From: Pseudomonas sp. R37(2017)
Lineage (GTDB): Bacteria > Pseudomonadota > Gammaproteobacteria > Pseudomonadales > Pseudomonadaceae
NCBI RefSeq assembly: GCF_002113375.1
Contig: NZ_NEHO01000021.1
Coordinates: 30,444 to 94,443, forward strand
Direction: 5' to 3'
Length of the DNA: 64,000 nt
Positions within the stretch are counted from its first letter, which is position 1; each line of letters begins with the position of its first letter. Below the pieces are notes generated by a model. That model saw only the letters and a list, made by a program, of their open reading frames with translations. It made no database searches and was not told the DNA's origin. This document shows, piece after piece, positions 43,165-51,244 of this stretch. Both the position numbers and the translations under genes were made by a program.

Positions 43165-43449
43165 CAAACGGCGTGCCGGCTTTTAAAACTGGACGCCTCA
43201 TTCAGGGTGTAAGCAAGTATGTCCGCGACCTTCAACCTCGACACTTCCGTCATTGGCTTGATTGCCAAGGCGCAAGGTTGCGTTGCGAACACCCTCAAAT
43301 CGAAGAAACAGTCGCTCATGTGACCGGGGCGCGCTGTCCCGTCAGATGAGCTGACAGGACATTGAGCGCGACGGACCACCCTCCCCTTGCTTACTTTCCC
43401 TCTACGCTCCTGACGGTGACGAAATCGGTCAACCATCAGGAGAAAGTGC

Positions 43450-44325
43450 ATGTCTGCGTTTCAAGGTATCTGGGTTCCACTGGTCACACCGTTCCACAAC
43501 GGTGCCATCGATTTCGTCGGATTGCGCCGGCTGGTCAGCCATTTGCTGGAGAGCGGCGTCGACGGTCTCATCGTTTGCGGCACCACCGGCGAACCGGCGG
43601 CGATGGGCAAACACGAGCAACTGGCGGTGCTCGATGCGGTGCTGGAATTGGTGCCTGCGCAACGGGTGGTCATGGGCCTGGCCGGTAACAACCTGAGCGA
43701 GTTGTTGCAATTGCAGAGCGAGATCCTCAAGCGACCGGTGGCCGGCCTGCTGGTGCCGGCGCCGTATTACATCCGCCCGTCCCAGGCCGGTCTCGAAGTG
43801 TTTTTCCGCACGGTCGCCGATGCTTCCAGCGTTCCACTGATTCTCTACGACATCCCTTACCGTACCGGCGCGGCCTTCGATCAGGCGACCCTGCTCAACA
43901 TCGTCGCCCACGAGCGCATCGTCGCCATCAAGGATTGCGGCGGCAATTTCTCGAACACCCTCGCCTTGCTCAACAGCGGCCAGGTCGATGTGCTGTGCGG
44001 TGAAGACAACCAGATCTTCAACGCCCTGTGCCTGGGCGCCAAAGGCGCGATTGCCGCATCGGCCCATGTGCATCCCGAACTGTTCGTGCAGTTGTACCGG
44101 CAGATCCGCGACAACCGGTTGGCGGACGGCCGCGCCACGTTTTTCCGTTTGCTGCCGCTGATCGACAGCCTGTTCCTGGAGCCCAACCCGGCCCCGGTGA
44201 AAACCGCGCTGGCCCTGCAAGGCTTGATCGGTGATGAACTGCGAGCACCGATGCAACGCAGCAGCGAATCGATGGCCGAACGCTTGAAAGGCGTGCTCGG
44301 CGCATTGGCCCGCGACAATCGATAG
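43450..44325 (+). CDS. DapA-family aldolase/dihydrodipicolinate synthase-like
   Basis: A 291-residue (beta/alpha)8 class I aldolase of the DHDPS/NAL family. Hallmarks are VCGTTGEPAAM (pyruvate-binding TTGE), the Tyr in LYDIPYRTG, and the Schiff-base Lys in IVAIKDCGGN. It is shorter on DHDPS-specific loops and is not in a lysine operon, so it could be a KDG aldolase, N-acetylneuraminate lyase or a second DapA. AGGAG precedes the ATG by 8 bases. A DUF2784 gene follows 60 bp downstream. Confidence 0.85.
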   Translation: MSAFQGIWVPLVTPFHNGAIDFVGLRRLVSHLLESGVDGLIVCGTTGEPAAMGKHEQLAVLDAVLELVPAQRVVMGLAGNNLSELLQLQSEILKRPVAGLLVPAPYYIRPSQAGLEVFFRTVADASSVPLILYDIPYRTGAAFDQATLLNIVAHERIVAIKDCGGNFSNTLALLNSGQVDVLCGEDNQIFNALCLGAKGAIAASAHVHPELFVQLYRQIRDNRLADGRATFFRLLPLIDSLFLEPNPAPVKTALALQGLIGDELRAPMQRSSESMAERLKGVLGALARDNR

Positions 44326-44385
44326 AGCCCCCGCCACCGGCCCGAGTACCATGGAGCGATTCGTTCAGCCTTCAGGGGCACCGAC

Positions 44386-44748
44386 ATGCTGTACCGAATC
44401 GCCGCCGACGGGCTGATGCTGTTTCACTTGCTGTTCATCGTGTTTGTGTTGTTCGGCGGCTTGCTGGTGCTCAAATGGCGCCACCTGATCTGGTGGCATC
44501 CGCCGGCCGCGCTGTGGGGGATGGCGGTGGAGTTCTTCCACCTGCCCTGCCCGCTCACCGACTGGGAAAACCGCATGCGCCAGGGAGCCGGGCAAGGCGG
44601 CTATGGCGGCGGTTTCATCGAGCACTACCTCTGGCCGGTCATCTATCCCGCCGGCCTGACAGCCGACATTCAGTTGGGATTGGGCGCCGTGGTGCTGGTG
44701 ATCAACGTGCTGGTCTATCTTCAATTGATCCGGCGATGGGCCGCCTGA
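44386..44748 (+). CDS. DUF2784 membrane protein
   Basis: A 120-residue inner-membrane protein with about four helices. The DUF2784 pattern is clear: LFHLLFIVFVLFGGLLVL, HPPAALWGMAVEFFHLPCPLTDWEN, and YGGGFIEHYLWPVIYP. Function unknown. Convergent with the cache-GGDEF gene, 3 bp apart. Confidence 0.87.
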   Translation: MLYRIAADGLMLFHLLFIVFVLFGGLLVLKWRHLIWWHPPAALWGMAVEFFHLPCPLTDWENRMRQGAGQGGYGGGFIEHYLWPVIYPAGLTADIQLGLGAVVLVINVLVYLQLIRRWAA

Positions 44749-44751
44749 CAT

Positions 44752-46296
44752 TCAATTGGCAATCACGCTCATGTTCCGTCCACTGGCCTTGGCCACGTAC
44801 AGCGCCTTGTCTGCCGCACCAATCAGTTCTTCGGGGTGGAGCTGGGACGCTGCATTGCAGGCGCACACGCCAACGCTGACGGTCACGATGCCTTCCGGGC
44901 TGCCACTGTGGGCAATGTCGGCCTGCAGCACCGCGCGGCGGATTTTCTCCGCCACCAGAAAGGCCCCCACGTAGTCGGTGCCGGGCAGCACCACGGCGAA
45001 CTCTTCGCCACCATAACGGGCGGCCAGGTCACCGGGGCGCTTGATGTTGTCGGTGATGATCGCACTGACCCTGCGCAAACATTCATCACCGGCCTGGTGG
45101 CCATAGCAGTCGTTGAAGGGTTTGAAATGATCGACATCGATCATCAGCAGCGCCAACTCGGTCTGGTTGCGTCGGGCGCGGCCCATTTCGGCATCGATGA
45201 ATACGTCGAGCTGTCGCCGGTTGGCCACCCCCGTCAGCGCGTCCTTCAAGGCCAGGCCTTCGAGGTTGCGATTGACCTCCAGGAGCTTGTCCTGGGTGCC
45301 CAGCAACTCGACCTGCACCAGGTTTTGCTGCTTCATCAGCTTGATCAGCCGATACCCCAGTACGCCGAGAACACTCAGCAACAGCGTGACGATGCCGGCG
45401 CTGAGCAGGGTTTCCCGGCGCCAACTCGCCAGCACTTCATCCTTGTTCAGCGCGGCAAAAACGATCAGCGGATAACCCTCGACCCGGCGATACCCCGTCA
45501 CCCGCTCGACACCGTCGATGATCGACGTGATCGTGGCCGTGCCCGCATCGCCCTTGGGCAACAACTGGGTGAACAACGGGCTCTTGGCCAGACTGCTGCC
45601 GATCTCCGTCTCCTTGAAGGGCCTGCGAATGACAATGCTGGCATTGTCGGCAATCAGGTTGATCACCCCGTTGCTGCCCATGTCGATGCTGTCGTAGAGC
45701 TGCAGGAAATGACTGAGGTAAATCGTCGCCAGCGCCACCCCGGCAAAGCTGCCGTCGGGATGATTGACCCGGCGCGAAACCGTCACGATCCACTCACCGC
45801 TCGAACGGCTCTTGATCGACGGCCCGATGTGCGGCTCGCGACTGGGGTTGTCGCGATGGAAAATGAAGTATTCACGGTCGGAATTGTTGACGCCGGTCTG
45901 GCCGGCGCCGTTGGAATTGGCGACCCACTGACCGTTTTCGTCGAAAACGAACAAACCATGGAGCTGGCTCAACTCACCGCGCTGGGCGTTGAGCAATTGC
46001 GGCAGTCGGGATTGATCCACGCCATCGTGTTCCAGACGATCGACCAGGGTGAACAGCAGTGTATCGGCCTGCTTGATCGTTGCCCGCGCTTGCGATGCCA
46101 GGGTCTGCGCAAGGTTGGACAACGCCACTTCCTTGTCATGCAGTTGGTACTGGCGTGAACTCCAGGCTTGCCAGATCACGATAATCATCATCGACAGGCA
46201 TACCGCCACCAGCAGGATCACCGCCGAGCGGACCTTGAGCCGGGGCACGGCTGGCCGGAGCATTTCAGTATGATCGTTGATCGATGGATGTCCCAT
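44752..46296 (-). CDS. dCACHE-GGDEF diguanylate cyclase
   Basis: A 514-residue membrane-bound diguanylate cyclase. An N-terminal helix (SAVILLVAVCLSMMIIVIW), a large periplasmic dCACHE_1-type sensor (residues about 50-270, with WVANSNGAG, SGEWIVTVSRRV and YPLIVFAALN), a second helix near 290, and the GGDEF domain with DALTGVANRR, DVDHFKPFNDCYGHQAGD and RYGGEEFAVVLPG. It should respond to a small extracellular ligand. The start at 46296 (MGHPSIN) is supported by GGGAGC. Confidence 0.92.
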   Translation of the reverse strand: MGHPSINDHTEMLRPAVPRLKVRSAVILLVAVCLSMMIIVIWQAWSSRQYQLHDKEVALSNLAQTLASQARATIKQADTLLFTLVDRLEHDGVDQSRLPQLLNAQRGELSQLHGLFVFDENGQWVANSNGAGQTGVNNSDREYFIFHRDNPSREPHIGPSIKSRSSGEWIVTVSRRVNHPDGSFAGVALATIYLSHFLQLYDSIDMGSNGVINLIADNASIVIRRPFKETEIGSSLAKSPLFTQLLPKGDAGTATITSIIDGVERVTGYRRVEGYPLIVFAALNKDEVLASWRRETLLSAGIVTLLLSVLGVLGYRLIKLMKQQNLVQVELLGTQDKLLEVNRNLEGLALKDALTGVANRRQLDVFIDAEMGRARRNQTELALLMIDVDHFKPFNDCYGHQAGDECLRRVSAIITDNIKRPGDLAARYGGEEFAVVLPGTDYVGAFLVAEKIRRAVLQADIAHSGSPEGIVTVSVGVCACNAASQLHPEELIGAADKALYVAKASGRNMSVIAN

Positions 46297-46380
46297 GGTG
46301 CTCCCTGATTGACTGTGACAGGGCGAGCCTTCCTGACCGCCGTGTTTGCTCACTATGCCCGATCCGGGCTCGCAATGGTG

Positions 46381-46908
46381 TTAACGCGACGCCTGCTTTA
46401 CCGCCTCCAGCCACGCCGGATCCAGCCGCATCTGTTCGGGGTCGATGCCCTGCGCTTGCATCCGCTCCTTGTGCCGGTCCATTTCGCGGATCAACTGGCT
46501 GTGGTCGCTGGAGTTGCCATCGAGCTGATGCATCTGGTTCAAGCCCAAATGGTAGAAACGCAACAGCTTCATCGCAACCGGATCACCGCGCTCCACGGCC
46601 GCCGTTACATGATGCATGACATTGGTGATGCTCATCAGGCTGCGCTTGAGTTGCCAACTGTAGACCGCAGGCTTCATCCATTCCTGGCCCCAGAACACTT
46701 TGCGCATCAGCGCCGCCATCGCCAGCACCGCGACAAACACGCCACCGACGTTGAACCGCAGGTTGTCGCCCCCCGGTGTGCCGAACAGCGCCACCGCCAC
46801 CGTGGACAACACCATCGCCAGCGCGAGAAAGATCAGGGCGATGATGACCGTGCTGCGCCGCGTCTGTTGTCGGTAGAGGTCGGCGTTCATCGGCTGGATT
46901 TCGAACAT
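46381..46908 (-). CDS. DUF3087 membrane protein
   Basis: A 175-residue protein with two transmembrane helices near the N-terminus (STVIIALIFLALAMVLST, VGGVFVAVLAMAALM) and a cytosolic helical C-terminus containing YHLGLNQMHQLDGNSSDHSQL. This matches DUF3087, function unknown. AGGAA precedes the chosen start at 46908; the upstream in-frame ORF lacks support. It is divergent from ppnN. Confidence 0.82.
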   Translation of the reverse strand: MFEIQPMNADLYRQQTRRSTVIIALIFLALAMVLSTVAVALFGTPGGDNLRFNVGGVFVAVLAMAALMRKVFWGQEWMKPAVYSWQLKRSLMSITNVMHHVTAAVERGDPVAMKLLRFYHLGLNQMHQLDGNSSDHSQLIREMDRHKERMQAQGIDPEQMRLDPAWLEAVKQASR

Positions 46909-47142
46909 TGCGTCGGGTTTCCTGAGCTTCAATGGTGAAAAGGGGTCTGAGGCAAAAAAACTGCGGGCCATTATCGCCAATGCGAAGGATTTAGCTATGC
47001 TGGGGTCCCTTTTCATCTTTTCATCGTCAAGCGGGGGACATGGCGAGACCGCGCAGTTCGTGCCATCTTCTTTCATGAATACACATTATTCGGATGCCAT
47101 TCGTTGTTGCTGTGTGAATGACATCGTTTTAAGGATCATTGA

Positions 47143-48516
47143 ATGACCCAACGCCAAGTTATCAACGCCTCCGTCAGTCCCAAAGGCAGCCTGGAAACGC
47201 TCTCGCAGCGGGAAGTCCAGCAGTTGAGCGAAGCCGGTTCCGGCAGCACCTACACCCTCTTCCGCCAGTGCGCCCTGGCCATCCTCAACACCGGCGCCCA
47301 TGTCGATAACGCCAAGACCATCCTTGAAGCCTACAAGGATTTTGAAATCCGCATTCACCAGCAGGACCGCGGCGTACGCCTGGAACTGCTGAACGCCCCG
47401 GCCGACGCCTTCGTCGACGGTGAAATGATCGCCAGTACCCGGGAAATGCTGTTCTGCGCCCTGCGTGACATTGTCTACACCGAAAATGAACTCGACAGCC
47501 AACGCATCGACCTGAGCAACTCCCAGGGCATCAGCGACTACGTTTTCCACCTGCTGCGCAATGCCCGCACCCTGCGCCCCGGCGTCGAACCGAAGATCGT
47601 GGTGTGCTGGGGCGGGCACTCGATCAACACCGAAGAATACAAATACACCAAGAAAGTCGGCCACGAACTGGGCCTGCGCAGCCTGGACATCTGCACCGGT
47701 TGCGGTCCCGGCGTGATGAAAGGCCCGATGAAAGGCGCAACCATCGCCCACGCCAAGCAACGCATCCACGGCGGCCGCTACCTGGGGCTGACCGAACCCG
47801 GCATCATCGCCGCCGAAGCGCCGAACCCGATCGTCAACGAACTGGTGATCCTGCCGGACATCGAAAAACGCCTGGAAGCCTTCGTCCGCGTCGGCCACGG
47901 CATCATCATCTTCCCGGGCGGCGCCGGGACGGCCGAAGAGTTCCTGTACCTGCTGGGCATCCTGATGCACCCGGGCAATGAAGGCCTGCCCTTCCCGGTC
48001 ATCCTCACCGGGCCGAAACACGCAGCGCCCTACCTGGAACAACTGGATGCGTTCGTCGGCGCCACCCTGGGGGACGCGGCCAAGCAGCACTACCAGATCA
48101 TCATCGACGACCCGGCCGAAGTGGCACGGCAGATGACCCAGGGCCTCAAGGCGGTCAAGCAGTTCCGCCGCGAGCGCAACGATGCGTTCCACTTCAACTG
48201 GCTGCTGAAGATCGACGAAGGCTTCCAGCGCCCGTTCGACCCGACTCACGAAAACATGGCCAACCTGAAACTCAGCCTCGACCTGCCGCCCCACGAACTG
48301 GCCGCCAACCTGCGCCGCGCGTTCTCCGGCATCGTCGCCGGCAACGTCAAGGACAAGGGCATCCGCCTGATCGAAGAACACGGCCCCTACCAGATCCATG
48401 GCGACGCGGCGATCATGCAACCGCTGGACCTGCTGCTCAAAGCTTTCGTCGCCCAGCACCGCATGAAACTGCCGGGTGGCGCGGCGTATGTGCCGTGTTA
48501 TCGGGTGGTGGCGTAA
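47143..48516 (+). CDS. ppnN: Pyrimidine/purine nucleotide 5'-monophosphate nucleosidase
   Basis: A 457-residue cytosolic nucleosidase (YgdH/PpnN) that cleaves nucleoside monophosphates, linked to (p)ppGpp tolerance in E. coli. It has an N-terminal helical extension, the LOG-fold core with CWGGHSI, GCGPGVMKGPMKGA, and FPGGAGTAEEFLYLLGI (PGGxGTxxE catalytic signature), and a C-terminal DUF3412-like region ending AYVPCYRV. AAGGAT precedes the start. Confidence 0.94.
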   Translation: MTQRQVINASVSPKGSLETLSQREVQQLSEAGSGSTYTLFRQCALAILNTGAHVDNAKTILEAYKDFEIRIHQQDRGVRLELLNAPADAFVDGEMIASTREMLFCALRDIVYTENELDSQRIDLSNSQGISDYVFHLLRNARTLRPGVEPKIVVCWGGHSINTEEYKYTKKVGHELGLRSLDICTGCGPGVMKGPMKGATIAHAKQRIHGGRYLGLTEPGIIAAEAPNPIVNELVILPDIEKRLEAFVRVGHGIIIFPGGAGTAEEFLYLLGILMHPGNEGLPFPVILTGPKHAAPYLEQLDAFVGATLGDAAKQHYQIIIDDPAEVARQMTQGLKAVKQFRRERNDAFHFNWLLKIDEGFQRPFDPTHENMANLKLSLDLPPHELAANLRRAFSGIVAGNVKDKGIRLIEEHGPYQIHGDAAIMQPLDLLLKAFVAQHRMKLPGGAAYVPCYRVVA

Positions 48517-48557
48517 CCCTTTCGGCAGCGCTAAGCCGATGTAAGCCTTACCGTCAC

Positions 48558-48581
48558 GAGCCGCAGTGAAAGCTGCGGCTC
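48558..48581 (+). terminator. Hairpin downstream of ppnN
   Basis: GAGCCGCAG (48558-48566), six-base loop, CTGCGGCTC (48573-48581), a perfect 9-bp stem about 40 bp after the stop. No T-run, so terminator strength is unclear. Confidence 0.5.
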
Positions 48582-48654
48582 GCTGACTGGAGTGCGCGCT
48601 GAATCAACGAGCGTTACACGCTGCTGGCGATTTCCTGTGCATTCAAACCTCTTC

Positions 48655-48758
48655 CTGTAGGAGCGAGCACGCTCGCGATGGTCGTCAATGACTACGTGTG
48701 CTGCCTGAATGATCGCGTGGCACTTGAGTCTTTCGCGAGCATGCTCGCTCCTACAGGG
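48655..48758. repeat. REP doublet (GTAGGAGCGAG family)
   Basis: Arms CTGTAGGAGCGAGCACGCTC and GAGCATGCTCGCTCCTACAG, inside the 366-bp ppnN-DUF6124 convergent gap. Apart from the hairpin before it, nothing else was recognised in that gap. Confidence 0.87.
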
Positions 48759-48882
48759 GATCAATGCACCTGACCACTGGCCGAATCACCTTGGCGAACC
48801 AGAATCTCATTGTCCTTGCTGATGGTTTGCATGATGTTGTGGCCGATGAGACCTATCACCCGACCGCCACAAGGTTCAGCGC

Positions 48883-49206
48883 TTAATCCAGCGGGGCGAC
48901 GTTATCCAGCGCGCGGTTGACTGCCAGGTCCGCCAGCATGATCACCTGCTGTATGCCCAACAACATGCTGCGCTGCGGGCCGTCCAGGAAGGTGGCGAAA
49001 TCACTGGCCATGACGCTTGCCGAGGCCAGTGATTCACAGGCATGAGCCAACAGGCTTTCGGTGTCGATATTGGGCGCGATGATGAACATTGTGCTGGGGT
49101 TGTGGGGTGCGTTGCTTTTGAGGATGGCGGGTTTCAGGTGGAGATCTGATACGTGCTGAGTGGTATCGGCCTTTGATTCTGGGGGATTTGGCGTGGGTTT
49201 GACCAT
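48883..49206 (-). CDS. DUF6124/DUF3077-like small protein
   Basis: A 107-residue cytosolic protein of a Pseudomonas-rich family of unknown function. It starts MVKPTPNPPES, has a Thr/Asp-rich linker, and the conserved IIAPNIDTESLLAHACESLASASVMASDFATFLDGPQR core continuing LLGIQQVIMLADLAVNRALD. AAGGAG precedes the ATG by 9 bases. Members are typically multi-copy, each behind a long conserved leader, as here. Confidence 0.75.
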   Translation of the reverse strand: MVKPTPNPPESKADTTQHVSDLHLKPAILKSNAPHNPSTMFIIAPNIDTESLLAHACESLASASVMASDFATFLDGPQRSMLLGIQQVIMLADLAVNRALDNVAPLD

Positions 49207-49722
49207 GATGAAGCTCCTTGATTGATGGAGCCGCCACGATTCGCTGCGAAACGAAGAAGGTGGCAGCCATACGCAGGTTCGCAGACCGGGAATCAAGGAA
49301 CCCGGCAGACCCGAAAGTCTCCCGCGCACAGCCGCCATAACGCAAAACAGTGGGCGAACAAAAAGCGCCAACTGCAAGGAAACGGTGGCGCTGAGCGCCT
49401 TGATTGACCCGGGCTGCGAAACCCGATCGCTGAATTTGCAGCGACCCGGCAACGATAGAGTCGGGGACCAAGGCCCACAAGCCGGCGGATTCTGGCGTAG
49501 TTGTAGGCAACGGCGCAAGACAGGGTAGCCTCGCTCCTGGTCCTGCGACTCCGTCTGACAGGCACAATTCCTTGTGCCGAAGAAGCGAAGTACGGATCGG
49601 CCGTTCGGTGGTGGTGGTCGACTGGCGCCGCGCAGCTCCGAAGAAGCGATTTATGAAGGCCTGAAAGTCGCGGGGGAGCTTTAAGGCTGTTTATACTCCG
49701 GGACTTTTACGGGTGACACGGT
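49207..49722 (-). ncRNA. Long hairpin-rich leader upstream of DUF6124 gene
   Basis: About 500 bp without a real gene, just before the DUF6124-like start. Several short hairpins are visible: CCGGG/CCCGG (49286-49305), GCGCCA/TGGCGC (49365-49391), GGCGC-TGA-GCGCC (49387-49399), CGGG/CCCG (49410-49425), TCGCTG/CAGCGA (49427-49444), GGCACA/TGTGCC (49561-49578). Several open reading frames cross it in both strands, none with family resemblance. It is probably a structured 5' leader or an RNA gene; this is inference. Confidence 0.45.
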
Positions 49723-49723
49723 C

Positions 49724-49853
49724 TCTGTAGGAGCGAGTGCCCGCTTGCGGCATGCTCGCGATGGAGGATCAGACACCTTGGGGTGTCAGGCCGCCAGCGT
49801 TATCGTTGACGACCATCGCGAGCATGCCGCAAGCGGGCACTCGCTCCTACAGG
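49724..49853. repeat. REP doublet (GTAGGAGCGAG family)
   Basis: Arms CTGTAGGAGCGAGTGCCCGC and GCGGGCACTCGCTCCTACAG, 20-bp perfect inverted arms. The spacer includes TGGGGTGTCAGGC and GTTGACGACCATC, as at 18310. Confidence 0.88.
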
Positions 49854-49875
49854 ATCGGGGCATTTCCGTGCCGTC

Positions 49876-50415
49876 TCAAGGCTGCACGGCCTCAGGTGCG
49901 CTGGCCTGTGCTTTCGGCGGTCCGTTGGTGTCCTCGAGGGAGGCCTTCTCGGCCACGAACTGCCAGTCCTTGTAGCTGGCCATGCCGTTGAAGTCCGACC
50001 ACTGACTGGGGAAGTTCACCTGCTTGAGCGGTTTCTCCGTGGACGGGCAATACACGCCGCTGATGCGTCCGTCGGTACCGCGCACCAACTCCCATTCGCC
50101 ACCTGTCATCGGTTCCGGGTACAACTGCCGGATATGGTGCTTGGCCGAGGGGAAACGCTCGTCCTGCAACAGGTCCGCGAGTTCTTTGGGGTACATGGCG
50201 ACGCCGGGCGAGCTGCGGTAATAGCTGCGCAACGCCTGGGCATATTGCGTTCCGGCCCAGAGCAACTGGTTTTCCCGGTCCCGGCGCGAAGCGGTGGCCC
50301 ATAACTCGCCGGCACTGGCCAGGCCCATGCCCATCACGACGATCAGAAACAGCACACCCAGGTAGGTGAAGCCGTCCTGGTCCGAAGGCTTACCACTCGG
50401 AATAAAGGCTGCCAT
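49876..50415 (-). CDS. Minor (tip-type) pseudopilin
   Basis: A 179-residue pseudopilin-like protein, last gene of the secretion operon. The type III signal peptide region is DGFTYLGVLFLIVVMGMGL; the residue at mature +5 is Gly rather than the usual Glu, a feature of GspK-type minor pseudopilins that cap the pseudopilus. The body has a long amphipathic helix (AQALRSYYRSSPG), PEPMTGGEWELVRG and a Pro/Ala tail. Start 50415 overlaps the previous gene by 26 bp. Confidence 0.72.
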   Translation of the reverse strand: MAAFIPSGKPSDQDGFTYLGVLFLIVVMGMGLASAGELWATASRRDRENQLLWAGTQYAQALRSYYRSSPGVAMYPKELADLLQDERFPSAKHHIRQLYPEPMTGGEWELVRGTDGRISGVYCPSTEKPLKQVNFPSQWSDFNGMASYKDWQFVAEKASLEDTNGPPKAQASAPEAVQP

Positions 50416-50764
50416 CACGCGCCCTCCCGCTGGCGCCACTCTTGATATCCGCCACCCCGCCCGCCACGCCATCCGGTGGCGGGACCTTGACCCAGGTGTC
50501 CTTGCGCTCGGCAATCGGGTCCAGTGGCTGGTTACGCAGGTAGCGCAGTTCGACCAGTTGTTCGATGGAATCGGGATAACGCCCGGTGTCGCCATAGTAG
50601 TGATCCAGCGCCTCGCGCATGGACGACAGGCTCTGACGCAGAGTGGTCTCCTTCGAGGCCTCCAGGCTGGTGAAGTAGCGTGGCAAGGCGATCGTCATCA
50701 GGGTCGCGATGATTGCCATGACCACCATCAGTTCCAACAAGGTAAAACCCTTTTGCCGACGCAT
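50390..50764 (-). CDS. GspG-like pseudopilin
   Basis: A 124-residue pseudopilin. Canonical prepilin start MRRQKG|FTLLE (Gly at -1, Glu at +5), long hydrophobic N-helix, then LRQSLSSMREALDHYYGDTGRYPDSIEQL and a short C-terminal domain with QPLDPI, resembling GspG fragments. A prepilin peptidase is needed and would have to come from elsewhere (PilD-like). 4 bp after the previous gene. Confidence 0.83.
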   Translation of the reverse strand: MRRQKGFTLLELMVVMAIIATLMTIALPRYFTSLEASKETTLRQSLSSMREALDHYYGDTGRYPDSIEQLVELRYLRNQPLDPIAERKDTWVKVPPPDGVAGGVADIKSGASGRARDGSLYSEW

Positions 50765-50768
50765 ATGC

Positions 50769-51242
50769 TCACCACTCTCGATAGGCGATGCCGTTGAGAC
50801 CCTTGCCCCGGGCCTTGGAGTAAACGTCATAGACGTCCTGGCCCTCGCGCGGGTTCTCAGCCGAACTGTCATAGGAACGCAGACCCCAGCCGCCCTCGTC
50901 GTCACGCTTGACGGTTGCCAGCGGGTCACGGGGAATGCGCCGCAGGAAGTAGAACTTGGCACCCTTGGCGCTGCGCACGTCGCGTACACCCTCGACCAGC
51001 ACTTTCAGGTTCGGCGGATAGCCGTTGCTGTCGAGCGTCTTCTCGATGTAGCCGGCATCGAAGGCGCGCTTGTAGGCGTCGATGCCATCGCGGATCTGGT
51101 ACAGCGCGGTCCGCAGTTCCTGCTCTTTGCCCCGGCGCATCACAGTCTCGGTCAGCGGTGCGGCCATGCCGGCCAGCAGGCCGACCAGAACGAGCGTCAC
51201 CACGACTTCGATCAGGGTAAAACCGCGTTGCGAGGCGTTCAT
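50769..51242 (-). CDS. GspG-type pseudopilin with extended C-terminus
   Basis: A 157-residue pseudopilin from the ATG at 51242. The prepilin motif is RG|FTLIE (Glu at +5) with a hydrophobic helix (VVTLVLVGLLAGMAAPL). The body continues YKRAFDAGYIEKTLDSNGYPPNLKVL, then KFYFLRRIPRDPL, as in major pseudopilins that bind calcium near the C-terminus, ending VYDVYSKARGKGLNGIAYREW. The start lies just inside the end of the secretin gene. Confidence 0.85.
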   Translation of the reverse strand: MNASQRGFTLIEVVVTLVLVGLLAGMAAPLTETVMRRGKEQELRTALYQIRDGIDAYKRAFDAGYIEKTLDSNGYPPNLKVLVEGVRDVRSAKGAKFYFLRRIPRDPLATVKRDDEGGWGLRSYDSSAENPREGQDVYDVYSKARGKGLNGIAYREW

Positions 51243-51244
51243 GG

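Noticed and set aside
43219..43323. 34-codon ORF before the DapA-like gene
   Set aside because: Only a weak Shine-Dalgarno site and no recognisable family; the gap (43165-43449) has no other clear content.
49293..49567. ORFs crossing the DUF6124 leader
   Set aside because: Arg/Ser-rich, no Shine-Dalgarno site, several frames open at once; better read as noncoding leader.
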